DNA of 64,000 bases, taken from assembly GCA_020796225.1 (NCBI GenBank), contig CM036753.1, positions 68,480,365 through 68,544,364 on the forward strand, read 5' to 3'. Below the pieces are notes generated by a model. That model saw only the letters and a program-made list of their open reading frames with translations. It did no database searches and was not told the origin of the DNA. The DNA is from Arion vulgaris (taxonomy: Eukaryota; Mollusca; Gastropoda; Stylommatophora; Arionidae). Made by a program: the position numbers and the translations under genes. Positions 42,360 to 52,977 of the stretch are shown here, in pieces; positions within the stretch are counted from its first letter, which is position 1, and every line of letters starts with the position of its first letter.

Positions 42360-42597
42360 GTGATGTCTCTGTGGCTGAGTGGTTGCACCTTCACCTTGCG
42401 TTCGAATGTAGGAGTTCGAATCGAATCGGATCTGTTTACTAGTGCATTTTTTACAAGGACCCCTAAGATTGTTGCCGGAGACACGGAGTTCGTACTTTGT
42501 GCAATGCTATCGGCAGATATCGTACCATTTCTGCTGAAAGGGACCAAGCCATATGGGATAAAACCCGGTGACATGAAGTCAATACTTCGGCTTTGAA
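42360..42597 (+). mobile_element. SINE family B
   Basis: Head GATGTCTCTGTGGCTGAGTG with A box TGGCTGAGTGG, B-box region GAGTTCGAATCGAATCGG containing a small insertion, body CCTAAGATTGTTGCCGGAGA, end TACTTCGGCTTTGAAC. Confidence 0.85.
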
Positions 42598-42654
42598 CTT
42601 ATTATATTACTGGAAGATACTGTTTAAATTTTACAATATATGAGATTTTGGATC

Positions 42655-43040
42655 TTGTACCTGACTGTTAATGAAAATCCAATCCTTCGAAATTAAATGC
42701 TACAGAAAGATCCTATGAATACCATGGACAGAAAAATGGAAGAACACTGATGTCCTGAAAGAACTAAATGTTAACGAGGATTGTCTGATAAACAACATAC
42801 TATACAGAAAAATTAGATATTTTGGTCACATCAAGCGTCACGATGGCCTGGAAAGAACAATATTAGAAGGCAGGGTCCCAGGACGCAGAGGCAGACCAAG
42901 AAGAAGATGGCTACGAGATATTAAAGAAACAATGAATATAACCATCGATGAAGTGGGTGAACTGGAAAGAGACAGAGTGAATTTCAGAGGCTCTGCAAAG
43001 AGAGGAACGTCCTGTAAAGGATACACACCTTGATGGTGAC
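42655..43040 (+). mobile_element. LINE C-terminal tail (lineage Y)
   Basis: Reads CYRKIL, IPWTEKWKNTDVLKELNVNE, NNILYRKIRYFGHIKRHDGL, ERTILEGRVPGRRGRPRRRW, LRDIKETMNITIDEVGELER and GTSCKGYTP before the stop at 43033. It is the best-preserved lineage Y tail apart from 54838-55405. One in-frame stop lies near 42717. No polymerase core. Confidence 0.85.
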
Positions 43041-43076
43041 CTGACTATTAGATTAACAAGAGAATTTAAACGATAT

Positions 43077-43258
43077 TTACCACCTTCTTTCTGTCTTTTC
43101 CTATTTACCACCTTCTTTCTGTATTTTTTCTATTTATCAACTTCTTTCTGTCTTTTTCTATTTATAACCTTCTTTCTGTCATTTTCTTTAAAATTTATAA
43201 ACCTTCTTTCTGTCTTTTTCTATTTACCACCTTCTTTCTGTCTTTTCTTCTGTCATTT
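43077..43258. repeat. ~30-bp pyrimidine minisatellite, about six units
   Basis: Units of CACCTTCTTTCTGTCTTTTT plus CTATTTA, varying in length, from just after the LINE stop to the R1 insertion. Confidence 0.85.
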
Positions 43259-43530
43259 ATCACCATCTTCTTCTTCTTCTTTGCGTTCGTTCTTTACGAC
43301 GAATTTTAATCACTCTTTTGATATGTTTGATCTTTACCAAGAACGTGTATACGTTGCACATTGGTTTGGTAGGCCCCTAAACGCATAGACTTCAACACGT
43401 TTAGGACATGTGCATCCGATTTCAACCAAACCTCCTTAGTCGCCTCTTACGACATGCATGGCAGGTAACAGTGGTTTGTTCTTTACACCCCAAATTTGGA
43501 CCCCGGTAACCACTCGGGCAATCACCATCT
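43259..43530 (-). mobile_element. SINE family R1, complete, 10-bp target duplication
   Basis: ATCACCATCT at 43259-43268 and 43521-43530. Reverse copy with (TTC)n at the left, CTTTACCAAGAACGTGTATA, CGCCTCTTACGACATGCATG and GGACCCCGGTAACCACTCGG at the 5' end. Confidence 0.9.
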
Positions 43531-43689
43531 GGTGTCTGTGGCAATGAGAGAGCAGCATTGCTTGTAGGGATGTTCACGTGATGCGAGTTTACGTATCAAC
43601 CAAGTTATTAAAAATACAATTACTTTTCATGTAAGCAGGAGATTTTAAGCTGAATAGAGTCTATGTGTCGGGTAGGTTAGGTACTGGTA

Positions 43690-44090
43690 TCTCTTGTTAA
43701 AGGTACTCTGTTCGCTCCCATCGTGATGCAATCGGGATATTTTTCTAGAGATAAATAATCTCAATAAATGTGAGATCCAGTTCCTAGTCATATCGGAAAC
43801 GAATGAGAAAACATACGTTCAGTGTTTAAGTTTAGAACATGAAAAAACATGTGGCAGTTGAAAATCGTTAAGATTAGACTGCAACACAGCTGTTCTGGCA
43901 AAATTAACTAAAAACTATAAAAATTAAATTTTTTTTCAATATATTTCTTCGTCTTAAAAATTACACCGGATACCAGCGTTGATGCTACGAAGTCCGTGCA
44001 CTGTGGTTGAAATCTTTCTGTGTAAGAAAGAGATCGGAGCTTACATTGTTATTCCCCGAAGTGCAATGATGATGTTTGAATGAAGCAAGT
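43690..44090 (+). mobile_element. SINE family C, head incomplete
   Basis: From TCGCTCCCATCGTGATGCAA (head end) through TCGGGATATTTTTCTAGAG, CAGCTGTTCTGGCAAAATTA, ACACCGGATACCAGCG and GAAGTGCAATGATGATG. It has diverged from the copy at 44938. Confidence 0.75.
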
Positions 44091-44189
44091 AATCAAACCT
44101 TGTAAACAAGAGACTAATAGAACAAGCAGTAACAACAATTAAATGATCACGAGATCAGTTATGAGGAAGCCAGAACAACCATAAGTTCG

Positions 44190-44830
44190 CACTACAGAAA
44201 CAAATTGTCACAAGATCATCCTCAGTACACCAACATCGACGGATACTATGGCCTCTCTCGTAGTGAACAAGTTGCCATACTTCGCCTCCGCACAGGTCAC
44301 AACAAGCTCCGAGCCCATTCCCACATGTTCCACAAATTTAAGATTGGCACAACTAGCCTGTGCCCCTGCGAAAAGGCGGACATGACGGCAGAACACGTTC
44401 TGCAAGACTGCCAACGGTTAGAAGGTATAAGGGGAAAAAAACATTGCCCCTAAACACAGAGATTCGCGAAAAGCTGTACGGAGGAACAGAGTCCCTTAAA
44501 ACCACGGTAAAATTCATGATAAAAGTTAGTTCATCCAGAGCCAACTATAAACTACTGGGCCTTCGGGCTCAGGTAAAAATTGTGGGAAATCAGACCCCAA
44601 CTACACCACGTGACCTCGCATCCAGTATTGGTGTATATAGACGAATTCATTTTAAAATCAACACAAAATGCTAAATCGAAGTTATATTATGCAACAAGTT
44701 AAGTTTGACAATAAGGAATATCAATATTATGAATATATTTCACCAACAAATAACCATAGACTCACAGAATTGAGTAAAATTGCAAAAAGCTTGCAGTGTT
44801 CTATTAAACATCTGTAATTTTCAGATCCCT
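44190..44830 (+). mobile_element. LINE C-terminal tail and 3' region (lineage K)
   Basis: 82-residue frame 44205-44453 reads YYGLSRSEQVAILRLRTGHN, RAHSHMFHKFKIGTTSLCPC, EKADMTAEHVLQDCQRLEGI. After a frameshift in the G/A-rich run near 44430 it continues LPLNTEIREKLYGGTESLKT and TVKFMIKV. This Cys-rich end follows RNase H in some LINEs. The 3' noncoding part (44541-44830) is shared with 5843-6390. Confidence 0.85.
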
Positions 44831-44937
44831 TTTCTTATCTAGGTCAGGGGAAAACCGGCCAGTTGTCTGGCCTGTGCTAGAGCCTGGCTGTGGTTCCTCA
44901 GTCTAGGCCGGGAACACCAGAGAGAAATATTTGCTGG

Positions 44938-45396
44938 GGGTGTCTCTGTGACGTAGAGGCTAGGTGCTCGTCTCTCGTTCCAAAGATACTCGGCTCGTTC
45001 CCTTGTGAGCCATTAGGATAATTGTCGAGAGATCTCTGATCTCAGTGTAGATGAGATCAAGTTCCTAGTCTTATCGGAGACGGACGATAAAACGTAGGTC
45101 CCGTGTTCAAGTTGCGCACGTAAATGAATATTTTGAAATTTAAAATTCGAGGTGAACCAGCTGGGAAAAAGAGGAACCAGCTGGAGCAAATTTTTTAGAA
45201 AGATTTAAAAGAATACAATTCTTATAAAATATTTTCACCAACTTCTAAGTTACATTGGGGACTCTCCTCTATGCTTCGGAGCTCGTGCAACGCCGCTGAG
45301 ATCTTCCTGTGTAAGAAAGATATAAGAACACACATGACTACTCACCGAAGTGCAATGATGATGGTCCTATCAATCAATCAATCAATCAATCAAGTA
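44938..45396 (+). mobile_element. SINE family C, full length (~455 bp)
   Basis: tRNA-like head GGTGTCTCTGTGACGTAGAG with a weak B box (GGCTCGTTCCC), a first body block (GATCAAGTTCCTAGTCTTAT), a second block (GAACCAGCTGGAGCAAATT), a third block (CTCGTGCAACGCCGCTGAG, GAAAGATATAAGAACACACA) and an (ATCA)n tail of about six units. Unusually long for a SINE. Target duplication not clear. Confidence 0.82.
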
Positions 45397-46325
45397 CTCG
45401 CTAAAGAAAAGATTTTACATAAATCTTGCCGGTGTATAGAAAGAGCGTGGCCACTGTGCGCATCCGAACAAGTAGATCAACCGAATAGATTGTGTGTGTA
45501 CGTGTGTTCAGGCGCGTACATGCGTGTATGAGTGCGTGTTTGTGTGTTTTCTTTATAGATTGATGATAGAAACGCCATAGGCCGTGTATTTCCTAGCCAA
45601 TAAACTTTGCTGCACACTCTTTCTGCATTGCGTAATTTGTAAATAGCTGTTTTAAAAGGCTCGCAAGTGTCAAGCGCGTAGTAGACCGACCCATTGTTGC
45701 ATGTGATTGTCAAGAACTCTTACATGGAGGTAAGTTCATGTGTAACTTGTACAAACTAGCTATTAACCCTATGGATTACACCTTTAGTAGTTGTAAAAAT
45801 TGTTTATTGCATAAATTAATTTCATTATTAAAATAATTATATATTTATTACCTTCGAATGGTATCCTCAAACAGAATTGGTGAGACTGTTTGAAGTGGAT
45901 TAGTGCAGGGAATAATGATGCACTGTTTACGTAAATAACGGGAATGTCCGGATCTATTTTTAGATTTTGTTATTTTTATAGATAGATATCAATTATGTGA
46001 GTGCCATCTAAGAGATAAAATAGGTCAGCTTGGTAACTGTGCAGTGTAGATTTTGACTCGTCCAGATTCCGGGTATATCATGCTAATTCTGCTGAATTAC
46101 GAAAGTTAAGAAGCGATAATTAAGTCTCTTAGTATGTAGAAGACACTGACGGCAAAAGAGAAACAAATAATCAAAACACTGAAAAGATGAACAGCAAGCA
46201 ATAAATCTTAAACATATTAAGAAGAAACCAAGGTCAGAAACGACGACATAATAAAACTATTTGGATTAAATAGCAGTGTGGAGCTACATAACAAACAACG
46301 TTTTATTTGAGACACTTTTGTTTTT
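45397..46325. other. Stretch without recognisable features
   Basis: About 930 bp. A TG-rich patch near 45490-45550 and nothing else that I can name. Confidence 0.4.
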
Positions 46326-46326
46326 T

Positions 46327-46986
46327 AGTCTAGGCTCTAGATGTATGACCAAACCATTTGATGTGCTGTTTCTTAATATAACCCCACACTGGTATTGTTA
46401 CAATTCGGTTTTTTTTAATGTCATCGTTTCTGATCTTGCCTCTTCTTGATATGTTTAATGTTAACGTTCTATAAGAGACACTTTTTTGGACAGTCAGGAT
46501 GTATGACCGAACCATTTAATCTGCTGTTTCTTAATATAACCCCACACTGGTATTGTTACAACTCGGTTTTTTTTAATGTCATCGTTTCTGATCTTACCTC
46601 TTCTTGATATGTTTAATGTTAACGTTCTATAAGAGACACTTTTTTTTGACAGTCAGGATGTATGACCGAACCATTTAATGTGCTGTTTCTTAATATAACC
46701 CCACACTGGTATTGTTACAACTCGGTTTTTTTTAATGTCATCGTTTCTGATCTTGCCTCTTCTTGATATGTTTAATGTTAACGTTCTATAAGAGACACTT
46801 TTTTGGACAGTCAGGATGTATGACCGAACCATTTAATCTGCTGTTCTAATATAACCCACACTGGTATTGTTACAACTCGGTTTTAATGTCATCGTTCTGA
46901 TCTTGCCTCTTCTGATATGTTTAATGTTAACGTTCTATAAGAGACACTTTGGACAGTCAGGATGTTGACCGAACCATTAATCTGCT
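46327..46986 (-). repeat. ~160-bp satellite made from a LINE tail, four units plus part
   Basis: Unit boundaries at AGTCAGGATGTATGACCG fall at 46491, 46651, 46809 and 46955, with the first unit starting ~46330; spacing 160, 158, 146. Minus-strand translation of a unit gives TLTLNISRRGKIRNDDIKKN, RIVTIPVWGYIKKQHIKWFG then H, the coding tail of LINE lineage a (compare 8163-8555). The last full unit carries several small deletions. Confidence 0.88.
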
Positions 46987-47330
46987 AACATTCAGATACT
47001 GTAGTAAGAGACCGGATGTACCGAAACCTACATGTCTGAGCTGGTCAGATCGGACCAAAACAAATCTGGAGAAAGCCAGAAGACGCCCATGTAAAATGAA
47101 GATTATCGGATTAAATGAAGTTGTAAACACTATCTTGTACATAAATGCATGTTCCAAGTATCGTTTCTTGACCTGACCAAAATATTACTGCAAAAAGGAA
47201 ACGTAAAAGCAGAAAGCTCTGCAATGTATTCTAGGATATTATGTCATGTTTGGTAACATAACATCTGATCAACTGGTCAAAACTGGCAGTTCAATGTAAC
47301 AGATAGATTGTATGTTGACATACCACGATG
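46987..47330. other. Stretch without recognisable features
   Basis: No domain or repeat match found. Confidence 0.4.
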
Positions 47331-47332
47331 GA

Positions 47333-47480
47333 TTGATTGATTGATTTATTGATTGAACCACCATCACTGCACTTCGGTGAGTAGCCAAGTGTGCTCCGAT
47401 CTCTTTCTTACACAGGCAACGCAAAAACTCATTGGCAACGCAAAAACTCCATAGCACCGGCGAAGGTCCCTGATCTACAA
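47333..47480 (-). mobile_element. SINE family C, 3' part
   Basis: Plus-strand GATTGATTGATTGATTTATT tail, CACTGCACTTCGGTGAG, CGATCTCTTTCTTACACAGG and CATAGCACCGGCGAAGG. It contains a small tandem duplication (GCAACGCAAAAACTC twice). Confidence 0.8.
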
Positions 47481-47508
47481 AGATGCCGTAAACATCATTA
47501 AACAGAAC

Positions 47509-47818
47509 ATTCACAAATAGTAGAGAGCCGCTGTAGCGTAGTTGTTAGTGAACTCGCTTCGCAAGGCTGGTGGTCTGGGTTCAGCTCCCGCAATGTGCGT
47601 GGAATTTTTCCCGACCGCGACGGCTCTCAGGTCGACCCAGCCTCAACTGGGTACCAGACATGTTCTGGGAAAGTAAAGGCGGCCGGCGTGATGCTGACCA
47701 CATCACCCATCGTGTGCCGACGGTCAATGAAAATACAGGCCTAACACTGTATTGACCTATATACCACGAGGTATGAAAGGGTTCCTTTACTTACCTTTAC
47801 TACTTATTCACAAATAGT
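47509..47818 (+). mobile_element. SINE family D, complete, 13-bp target duplication
   Basis: ATTCACAAATAGT at 47509-47521 and 47806-47818 frames a 284-bp SINE. Head AGAGCCGCTGTAGCGTAGTT (A box TAGCGTAGTTG), B box GGTTCAGCTCC, body GGTCGACCCAGCCTCAACTG, CATCGTGTGCCGACGGTC and a TACCTTTACTACTT end. This is the reference copy for family D here. Confidence 0.92.
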
Positions 47819-47829
47819 GGAAAGAATTC

Positions 47830-48130
47830 CACACACGCAGCTCTTCTCAAGTTCCAGCCCTGCTATTATCAAGAGAGGAACAACGCATCGTCTACAGATT
47901 AATGACATGCCCCCGTAGGCTTTGTCAGCATATGCATACCACAATGACGATTCAGCGGTGAGTCCATGTGCCACTGCACCAGAAAACGCTGACCACACAC
48001 CCCAGACCCCAGATCTCAGTTCCTCTAACATAACCCACATAGTTTGTGCAATAAGGATGGATCCCAGATCCTCTAACATAACCCGAATGGTATGACAGAA
48101 GGACATGAACTGATAACGGATTTCCTGCCG
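47830..48130 (+). mobile_element. Decayed LINE C-terminal tail (Cys-rich type)
   Basis: EEQRIVYRLMTCPRRLCQHM in one frame, then a NPxx/T-T-P-rich stretch and TFCxx remnants, recall the RKEQ..FRLRTGHCRL..H end seen at 39090 and 44190. Heavily frame-broken; moderate to low certainty. Confidence 0.45.
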
Positions 48131-48344
48131 AGGAAGACACATTAAAATTATTTGATAGGAGCGTTTTGCACATTTTGATAGTTTCTAGAAACATGAGACT
48201 GCAAATAATTGTTTTACTGTCGAATCATCGACTTTTTTTTTAGGTTCAGGAGACAATGACTTATGCATTACATAGAGTGTTTTGTGCTTGCCGAATAATT
48301 CGTCAGTATTCTCTGATTTCATCTACCAATTTGAACCCTCCTCT

Positions 48345-48765
48345 TCTTTTTCTTCTTCTTCTGCTCCATATCGGCCCCTTGTTAACCACTCTTTGTAATG
48401 TGTATGTGATCCGAGTCTAAGAGCGATTGTGCGTTGTGCCAGATATGCACATACAAGTTGGCCAGCACATACAATTTCTGCGAATGCTTGAATGTTTCTA
48501 CATGTAATCGTCCATTTGTAGTGTTCCTCGAAATTTGTCATTCTTGTATTGTTTGCTTGATAAAGGCCTTTTGGTCGAAATGTCGCTGTTTATCGTCACT
48601 GTTTCTGTATTTTGTAAAACTATAGTACTTTGTTTTTACGTGTTTAGCTATTTATTTATTACGGTAGCTTCCCTAGGGCCCTCAGTCGCCTTTTACGACA
48701 TGCCTTGTAGGTTGCAGTGGTACTATTCTTTACTCCTCTTACCAGTCCTAGCAACACACAGGCGA
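48345..48765 (-). mobile_element. SINE family R2 interrupted by a Penelope fragment
   Basis: 3' half 48345-48485 (CTTCTGCTCCATATCGGCCC, CCTTGTTAACCACTCTTTG, ACATACAATTTCTGCGA) and 5' half 48655-48765 (GTAGCTTCCCTAGGGCCC, CGCCTTTTACGACATGCC, CCTAGCAACACACAGG) flank a foreign segment. No clean target duplication was found. Confidence 0.75.
48490..48655 (+). mobile_element. Penelope pseudo-LTR fragment inside SINE R2
   Basis: TCGTCCATTTGTAGTG, GCTTGATAAAGGCC, GGTCGAAATGTCGCTG and GTAAAACTATAGTACTTTG align with the right arm of the Penelope element at 40655-40800. Carries the same hammerhead-like core, 48555-48600. Confidence 0.82.
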
Positions 48766-48839
48766 TCGGCATTTATGTCACAGAAGATAATGGGTTTTGC
48801 ATAACGTAATATGTTCTGAAGAAGACTGGATTCATAAAA

Positions 48840-49085
48840 GAACAACAGATTAAGTGTTTGGACATCTGACAAGAATGCCCTGCTATCGTGTACCACAGAG
48901 AGCAACACAGAAAAAGTATAACGAGTACAGAACGAGAGGAAGACCACGCAATAAGATGGATCGACGGCATCAAGAACAGCCTTAAGACAATAAATAACAG
49001 CTTATAAAGGGCATTAGAACATGCACACACAAGATCACTATATTCCCCCACACTTCTATAAAGAAGTAAATGATGGAAGAGAAAA
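48840..49085 (+). mobile_element. LINE C-terminal tail (lineage V)
   Basis: In broken frames: RATQKKYNEYRTRGRPRNK, then RWIDGIKNSLKTINNSL, then ALEHAHTRSLYSP, and the 3' end GAAGTAAATGATGGAAGAG. Related ends at 21605-21730 (+) and 49790-49920 (-). Confidence 0.7.
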
Positions 49086-49119
49086 AGAAGTATGTTCTGT
49101 GCGTGTCGAATAACTTCTG

Positions 49120-49695
49120 TAATCTCTGATTTTACAATCTTGACAACCGTGAAACAGCGTAAACTTGCGTGGTTCGGGCATGTGATGAGATATAGCTCAC
49201 TCTCTAAGACTCTCCTACAGGGAACAGTTGAGGGTGGAAGAAAGAAAGGAGGGCAGAGAAAATCCTGGTTTGACAACATCAAGATCTGGTCGGGGCAGAG
49301 TTTCTCCACACTCGCCCGAGGAGTTGAAGACAGAGATTCATGGCGTGCTTTTTGTGCTTATGTCTCCACAGTGACACCCCTACGACCCTAACGGGTTATG
49401 GGCTTTATTATTATACAGGGTGTTCAACTTAAAAGCAGCCTGTGAATGGAGCTAATCTGGCATATATGTATGGAAATGAGAAGGTTCAGTTATGACGTAA
49501 TATAGGTCAAGGTCGTGTGATGGTGTGTAATTGTAGTGCGGGAAGGGGCGATGAACAAATGTGACGTAGGACAATCTAGTCAGAACCGATTTAAATAGTA
49601 AATAGACGAGATGCAATGCGTACATGGCAAATTTTTATTTATCACTGGGGCTGCTTTTAAGTTGAACACCCTGTATTATATTAATCTCTGATTTT
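49120..49695 (+). mobile_element. LINE tail (lineage f), 14-bp target duplication, carrying a MITE
   Basis: TAATCTCTGATTTT at 49120-49133 and 49682-49695. Coding tail in one frame to 49391: VKQRKLAWFGHVMRYSSLSK, TLLQGTVEGGRKKGGQRKSW, FDNIKIWSGQSFSTLARGVE, DRDSWRAFCAYVSTVTPLRP, stop. It is the least-damaged LINE tail in the window and would still be open. A MITE sits in its 3' noncoding end. Confidence 0.9.
49409..49680. mobile_element. MITE with 27-bp near-perfect inverted ends, in the LINE f 3' end
   Basis: 49416-49673 (258 bp) begins CAGGGTGTTCAACTTAAAAG and ends with its complement (CTTTTAAGTTGAACACCCTG). TATTATA lies on both sides, so the target duplication is either TA or 7 bp, indistinguishable in this AT-rich target. 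CAGGGTGT ends are common in Tc1/mariner-like MITEs. No coding sequence. Confidence 0.85.
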
Positions 49696-49789
49696 TATTT
49701 AGCATTTTGAAACAAACAATAGGGACACGCCTTCTCTCATTCACAACGACGTGACAGATACCAGCGTCTTAGAGATATCAGATTTCATA

Positions 49790-49922
49790 ACGTTGAAAAT
49801 GTAGTACATTTATACTTCTTCTCTTCCACCATTGATTTCTTTATAGAAGTTTGGATGTGGAGGTAATGTAGTGATCTTGTGTTTGCTTATTGTAAGACAC
49901 TTTGTTAGTTGTTATTCATTTT
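49790..49922 (-). mobile_element. LINE 3' end fragment (lineage V)
   Basis: Plus-strand ACTTCTTCTCTTCCACCATT, TTTCTTTATAGAAGTTTGG and GTAGTGATCTTGTGTTTGC are complementary to the end of the copy at 48840. Confidence 0.6.
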
Positions 49923-49929
49923 CTTAAGG

Positions 49930-50285
49930 CTGTTCTCTGCTACAGAAAAGTTCTAGAACATTATGGACAGAGAAGAGAAAAAAACAAAGATATCATGCAA
50001 GACGTGCATGTGGAGAAGTATTGGCTCATATTTAACATTATGTCCCGGAAGATGAAATATTTTGGTCATGTTAAACGTCACAGTTGTTTGGAGAGAACTG
50101 TAATGATAGGCATGGTTCATTGAGTAGGATGCAGGGGACTACCAAGACGAAGGTGGCTGCAGGACATCAAAGAAATATTGAACTTGACGTTGGAGGAAGT
50201 AGGAGAACCTGCTAGAGACAGACTTTCCCAGGCGGGCTGTGATGAAAAGCGACGTTCCCAAACAGACATGTTACTATTTGAAAAG
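49930..50285 (+). mobile_element. LINE C-terminal tail (lineage Y, diverged)
   Basis: Reads KVLEHYGQRREKNKDIMQDV, MSRKMKYFGHVKRHSCLERT, then after a frameshift near 50120 GLPRRRWLQDIKEILNLTLE and EVGEPARDRLSQ. Related to 42655 and 54838 but clearly older or a different sublineage. Confidence 0.78.
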
Positions 50286-50289
50286 GTTG

Positions 50290-51403
50290 TTCTCGCAGGA
50301 TCCACTCTGACAAATCATTTATTTTTTAAAATTTAGACATGGGTGAAACCAGCAGTTCTCAATCAGGTATCAGAGCTCAGAGTGGATACCAGTTTCCTAT
50401 TTATACAGATTCATTTCTTTTCTTCCTTTTAGTTTGCTCTCTCTTTTATTCCTTTCTCTCAATTGCTAAAATTATTGTCTAAATACTCACTATTGTCTCT
50501 TATATAATATTCATTGTCTTTTGTGGCTAGCACAGAAATCCTTTTTTCCTGTTGTTTTCTGTTTTTCTTATATCAACAAAAACTCTTTTTAAAACAATTC
50601 AGTCGTTTTTATTTTTGTTTCTTTTCCTTTAATTAGAGTTTTTAAATCGTCTTGTCTTTCTTTTTTAAAAACCTTTTAAGTTATTCTTTTCAGTTACAAT
50701 TATTATATTTTCTGTAGAAAAAAATTTTCGTTCACCTTTTTCAAAATTCTGTTTCCTCCAATTCGAATTTTTCTTCTTTTTTCACTTTTTATTTTATCCT
50801 TCCCGTCTGAAGTTCTTATTAAATTTCATCTCTATGTTAAAAAATGCTTTCATGCTCTACTTTTTCAGTATCCTTATACACTTTCTATTCTATTCCTTGT
50901 TCTTGTTAAGTTTCTCCTTCTTCTTTGATTTTTATTAAATCTGACATTTTTACTTGTTAAGATTTTTGGGATATATTTCTACATCTTGTCTACTGCATTT
51001 TTACCATATCAGTTTTCTTCTTCATGTCTTAAGAATTTTTTTAAATAAATATTTTCTTCAATTACATTTTACAGTTCAATGTTATTTTGTTAGCTTTTAT
51101 TTCGCATTTGTTCGTTATGCCAAATTTTAAAAATTACACTAACATGGTAACGGTTTTCTTGTACAGATGTGTGAGACTATGTGTGTGCTTGTTCATGAAT
51201 GTGTGATTATGTGGATATGAGTAGATAGTGCTCGTGCGTGCGTAACTGTGCATGCGTGGTTGAGTAGGTATGGGTGTGTCTGGTCGTGCTTTCCTGCGGG
51301 ACTGGGTGTGTATGGGTGTCTGTGTGAGTTCTACCATGTTAAAAAATTCTACTGGTAGGAGACCCAGATATATGTAAAGTGGGTGTGCACGTGTTCCACT
51401 GTT
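50290..51403. other. T-rich, then TG-rich stretch
   Basis: 50400-51120 is AT-rich with many TTTTCTT runs; 51150-51320 is TG-rich (GTGTGTGCTTG-type). No domain, SINE or transposon end was recognised. Confidence 0.45.
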
Positions 51404-51490
51404 GGAACATTTCACAGGTAGAAGAACATTTTACAGGTAGAAGAACATTTCACAGGTAGGACAATATGTGACAGGTAGAAGAATATGTAG
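51404..51490. repeat. ~20-bp minisatellite, about four and a half units
   Basis: GTAGAAGAACATTTTACAG and its variants (ATTTCACAGGTAGAAGAAC) in tandem, with drift to ATATGTGACAG at the right. Confidence 0.85.
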
Positions 51491-51679
51491 AGTTCTGAGA
51501 ACACGTTGTAAAGGTTTCTCATTGGGAATGCTTTCTTCACTAGATTAGACTACTCGCCTTTGATCGACAGTTTAGCGGTGACGGATTTTTTAAAATGCTA
51601 GGTTGTCCACGTTTTAAAATAAAAGTTATTCACCAAAATACGATGAAGGTCTTATCATTATCAATCAATCACAAGGGAA

Positions 51680-51960
51680 GGGGGACGTTCCTCGTTCCCT
51701 TGGCGACCTACTGTTGGATGAGGACACTAAAATAGACATTGAATGAATAGAGCGATTTAAGGAGGTTTGAAATTGAGCGTTGTACAAGTAGAACTGGTTG
51801 CTTGAGGGGCAGAGAGAGAGAGAGAGAAGTGTGTTTAACCAGCGAGTCACAGGAACCATCAGTATGCATACCTTTAAAATATGTTATGGGAGACTGAGCA
51901 CCATCTGTGTCTGCCCGGATTGCTGTGCCGTCATTAACTAATAACCAATGTAACTTACAT
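51680..51960 (+). mobile_element. LINE lineage N tail, decayed
   Basis: CCTACTGTTGGATGAGGACA, GAGCGATTTAAGGAGGTTTG, GAGTCACAGGAACCATCAGT and TGGGAGACTGAGCACCATCT match 38735-38940 nearly base for base; ends in TAATAACCAAT, the lineage's (TAACCAA) tail. A (GA)n run has expanded inside it at 51817-51828. Confidence 0.82.
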
Positions 51961-52097
51961 GAAGCTAAGTTGATGAAGGTCAAAGTCATGGTAAGGTGCC
52001 AAGTTATCAGAACGGTTTATTATCTGTCCCAACTACTTCGCTATGTTTTCTATATTCACTTTGTTGATCTGGACAACTGAAATGTTGCTAAACAAAA

Positions 52098-52533
52098 TAC
52101 AGGGTGTTTGTAACGTCTCAAAACACTTCATATATAGGTCAGCTTGAAAAATGAAGTACATGAGGTCATAAAAAAATGTGCTAAAACAAAGTAGTTAAAT
52201 TAGTCTCAATAGTTACTGCTATGGTCTATTGTTATTCTTGGTAAACTATAAAGAACACATGAAATATTCATCAGAGCAGATGTTGGAGATATCCACCACG
52301 GGCTTCAATATATACGTTGAAGTACACGTTTCTTCATATTGTCAAATATTCTTTCTTCAGTTGAAAAACACTATTATGTTTTGAGTGAAAAGAATTACCC
52401 CAGCAGATAACAGTCATTCACTGCATATTGCACCACAATTGACTATGGAACATATTTTTTATGACGTCATGTACTTTGTTTTTTATATTTGTCCTAAATA
52501 TAAAGTGTTGTGAGACTTTACAAACACAGTGTA
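52098..52533. mobile_element. Tc1/mariner-like nonautonomous element, ~40-bp imperfect TIRs
   Basis: 52100-52531 (432 bp) has ends CAGGGTGTTTGTAACGTCTC and, inverted, CACTGTGTTTGTAAAGTCTC, each preceded by TA. Similarity extends ~40 bp inward with several mismatches. Interior shows no intact frame. The ends resemble, but are not the same as, those of the MITE at 49416. Confidence 0.72.
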
Positions 52534-52977
52534 CTTAGAATGGAGTCGAATATATATCGAACTTTAATTATCAGTAACTTGGACTGGTTCAAGTGTGTGT
52601 TTTTGACACTTTTTTGGGAGGATAAATTGTAGAGAAACTAACCACATACCATCTAATTACCAGAACAGTATCTAGATTTATGCCGACAAGCAGAAGTAGA
52701 AGTGTCTACTACACATCCTTCAAAGTCGGTAATTATGCAGTGAATACACTACGGGAATTCCCAGTAGTCACACAAACTGGCAAGTACAATTTATTCTGTT
52801 GAAATATGTCTTATTTCTTATCCATGTTTCAACCCTTTTTCTACCTGGTTAGATCAGGTGACTTCAGACAGACAGTGTAGTCTGTTTCGTTGGAGACCAC
52901 CCGTATGTTTACTTGTTGCACTTATTCATACTTTTGAATTTTTTCTTATTTTGTTTTTGCTATTGTTATATTTCATG
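52534..52977. other. Stretch without recognisable features
   Basis: No domain or repeat match found. Confidence 0.4.
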
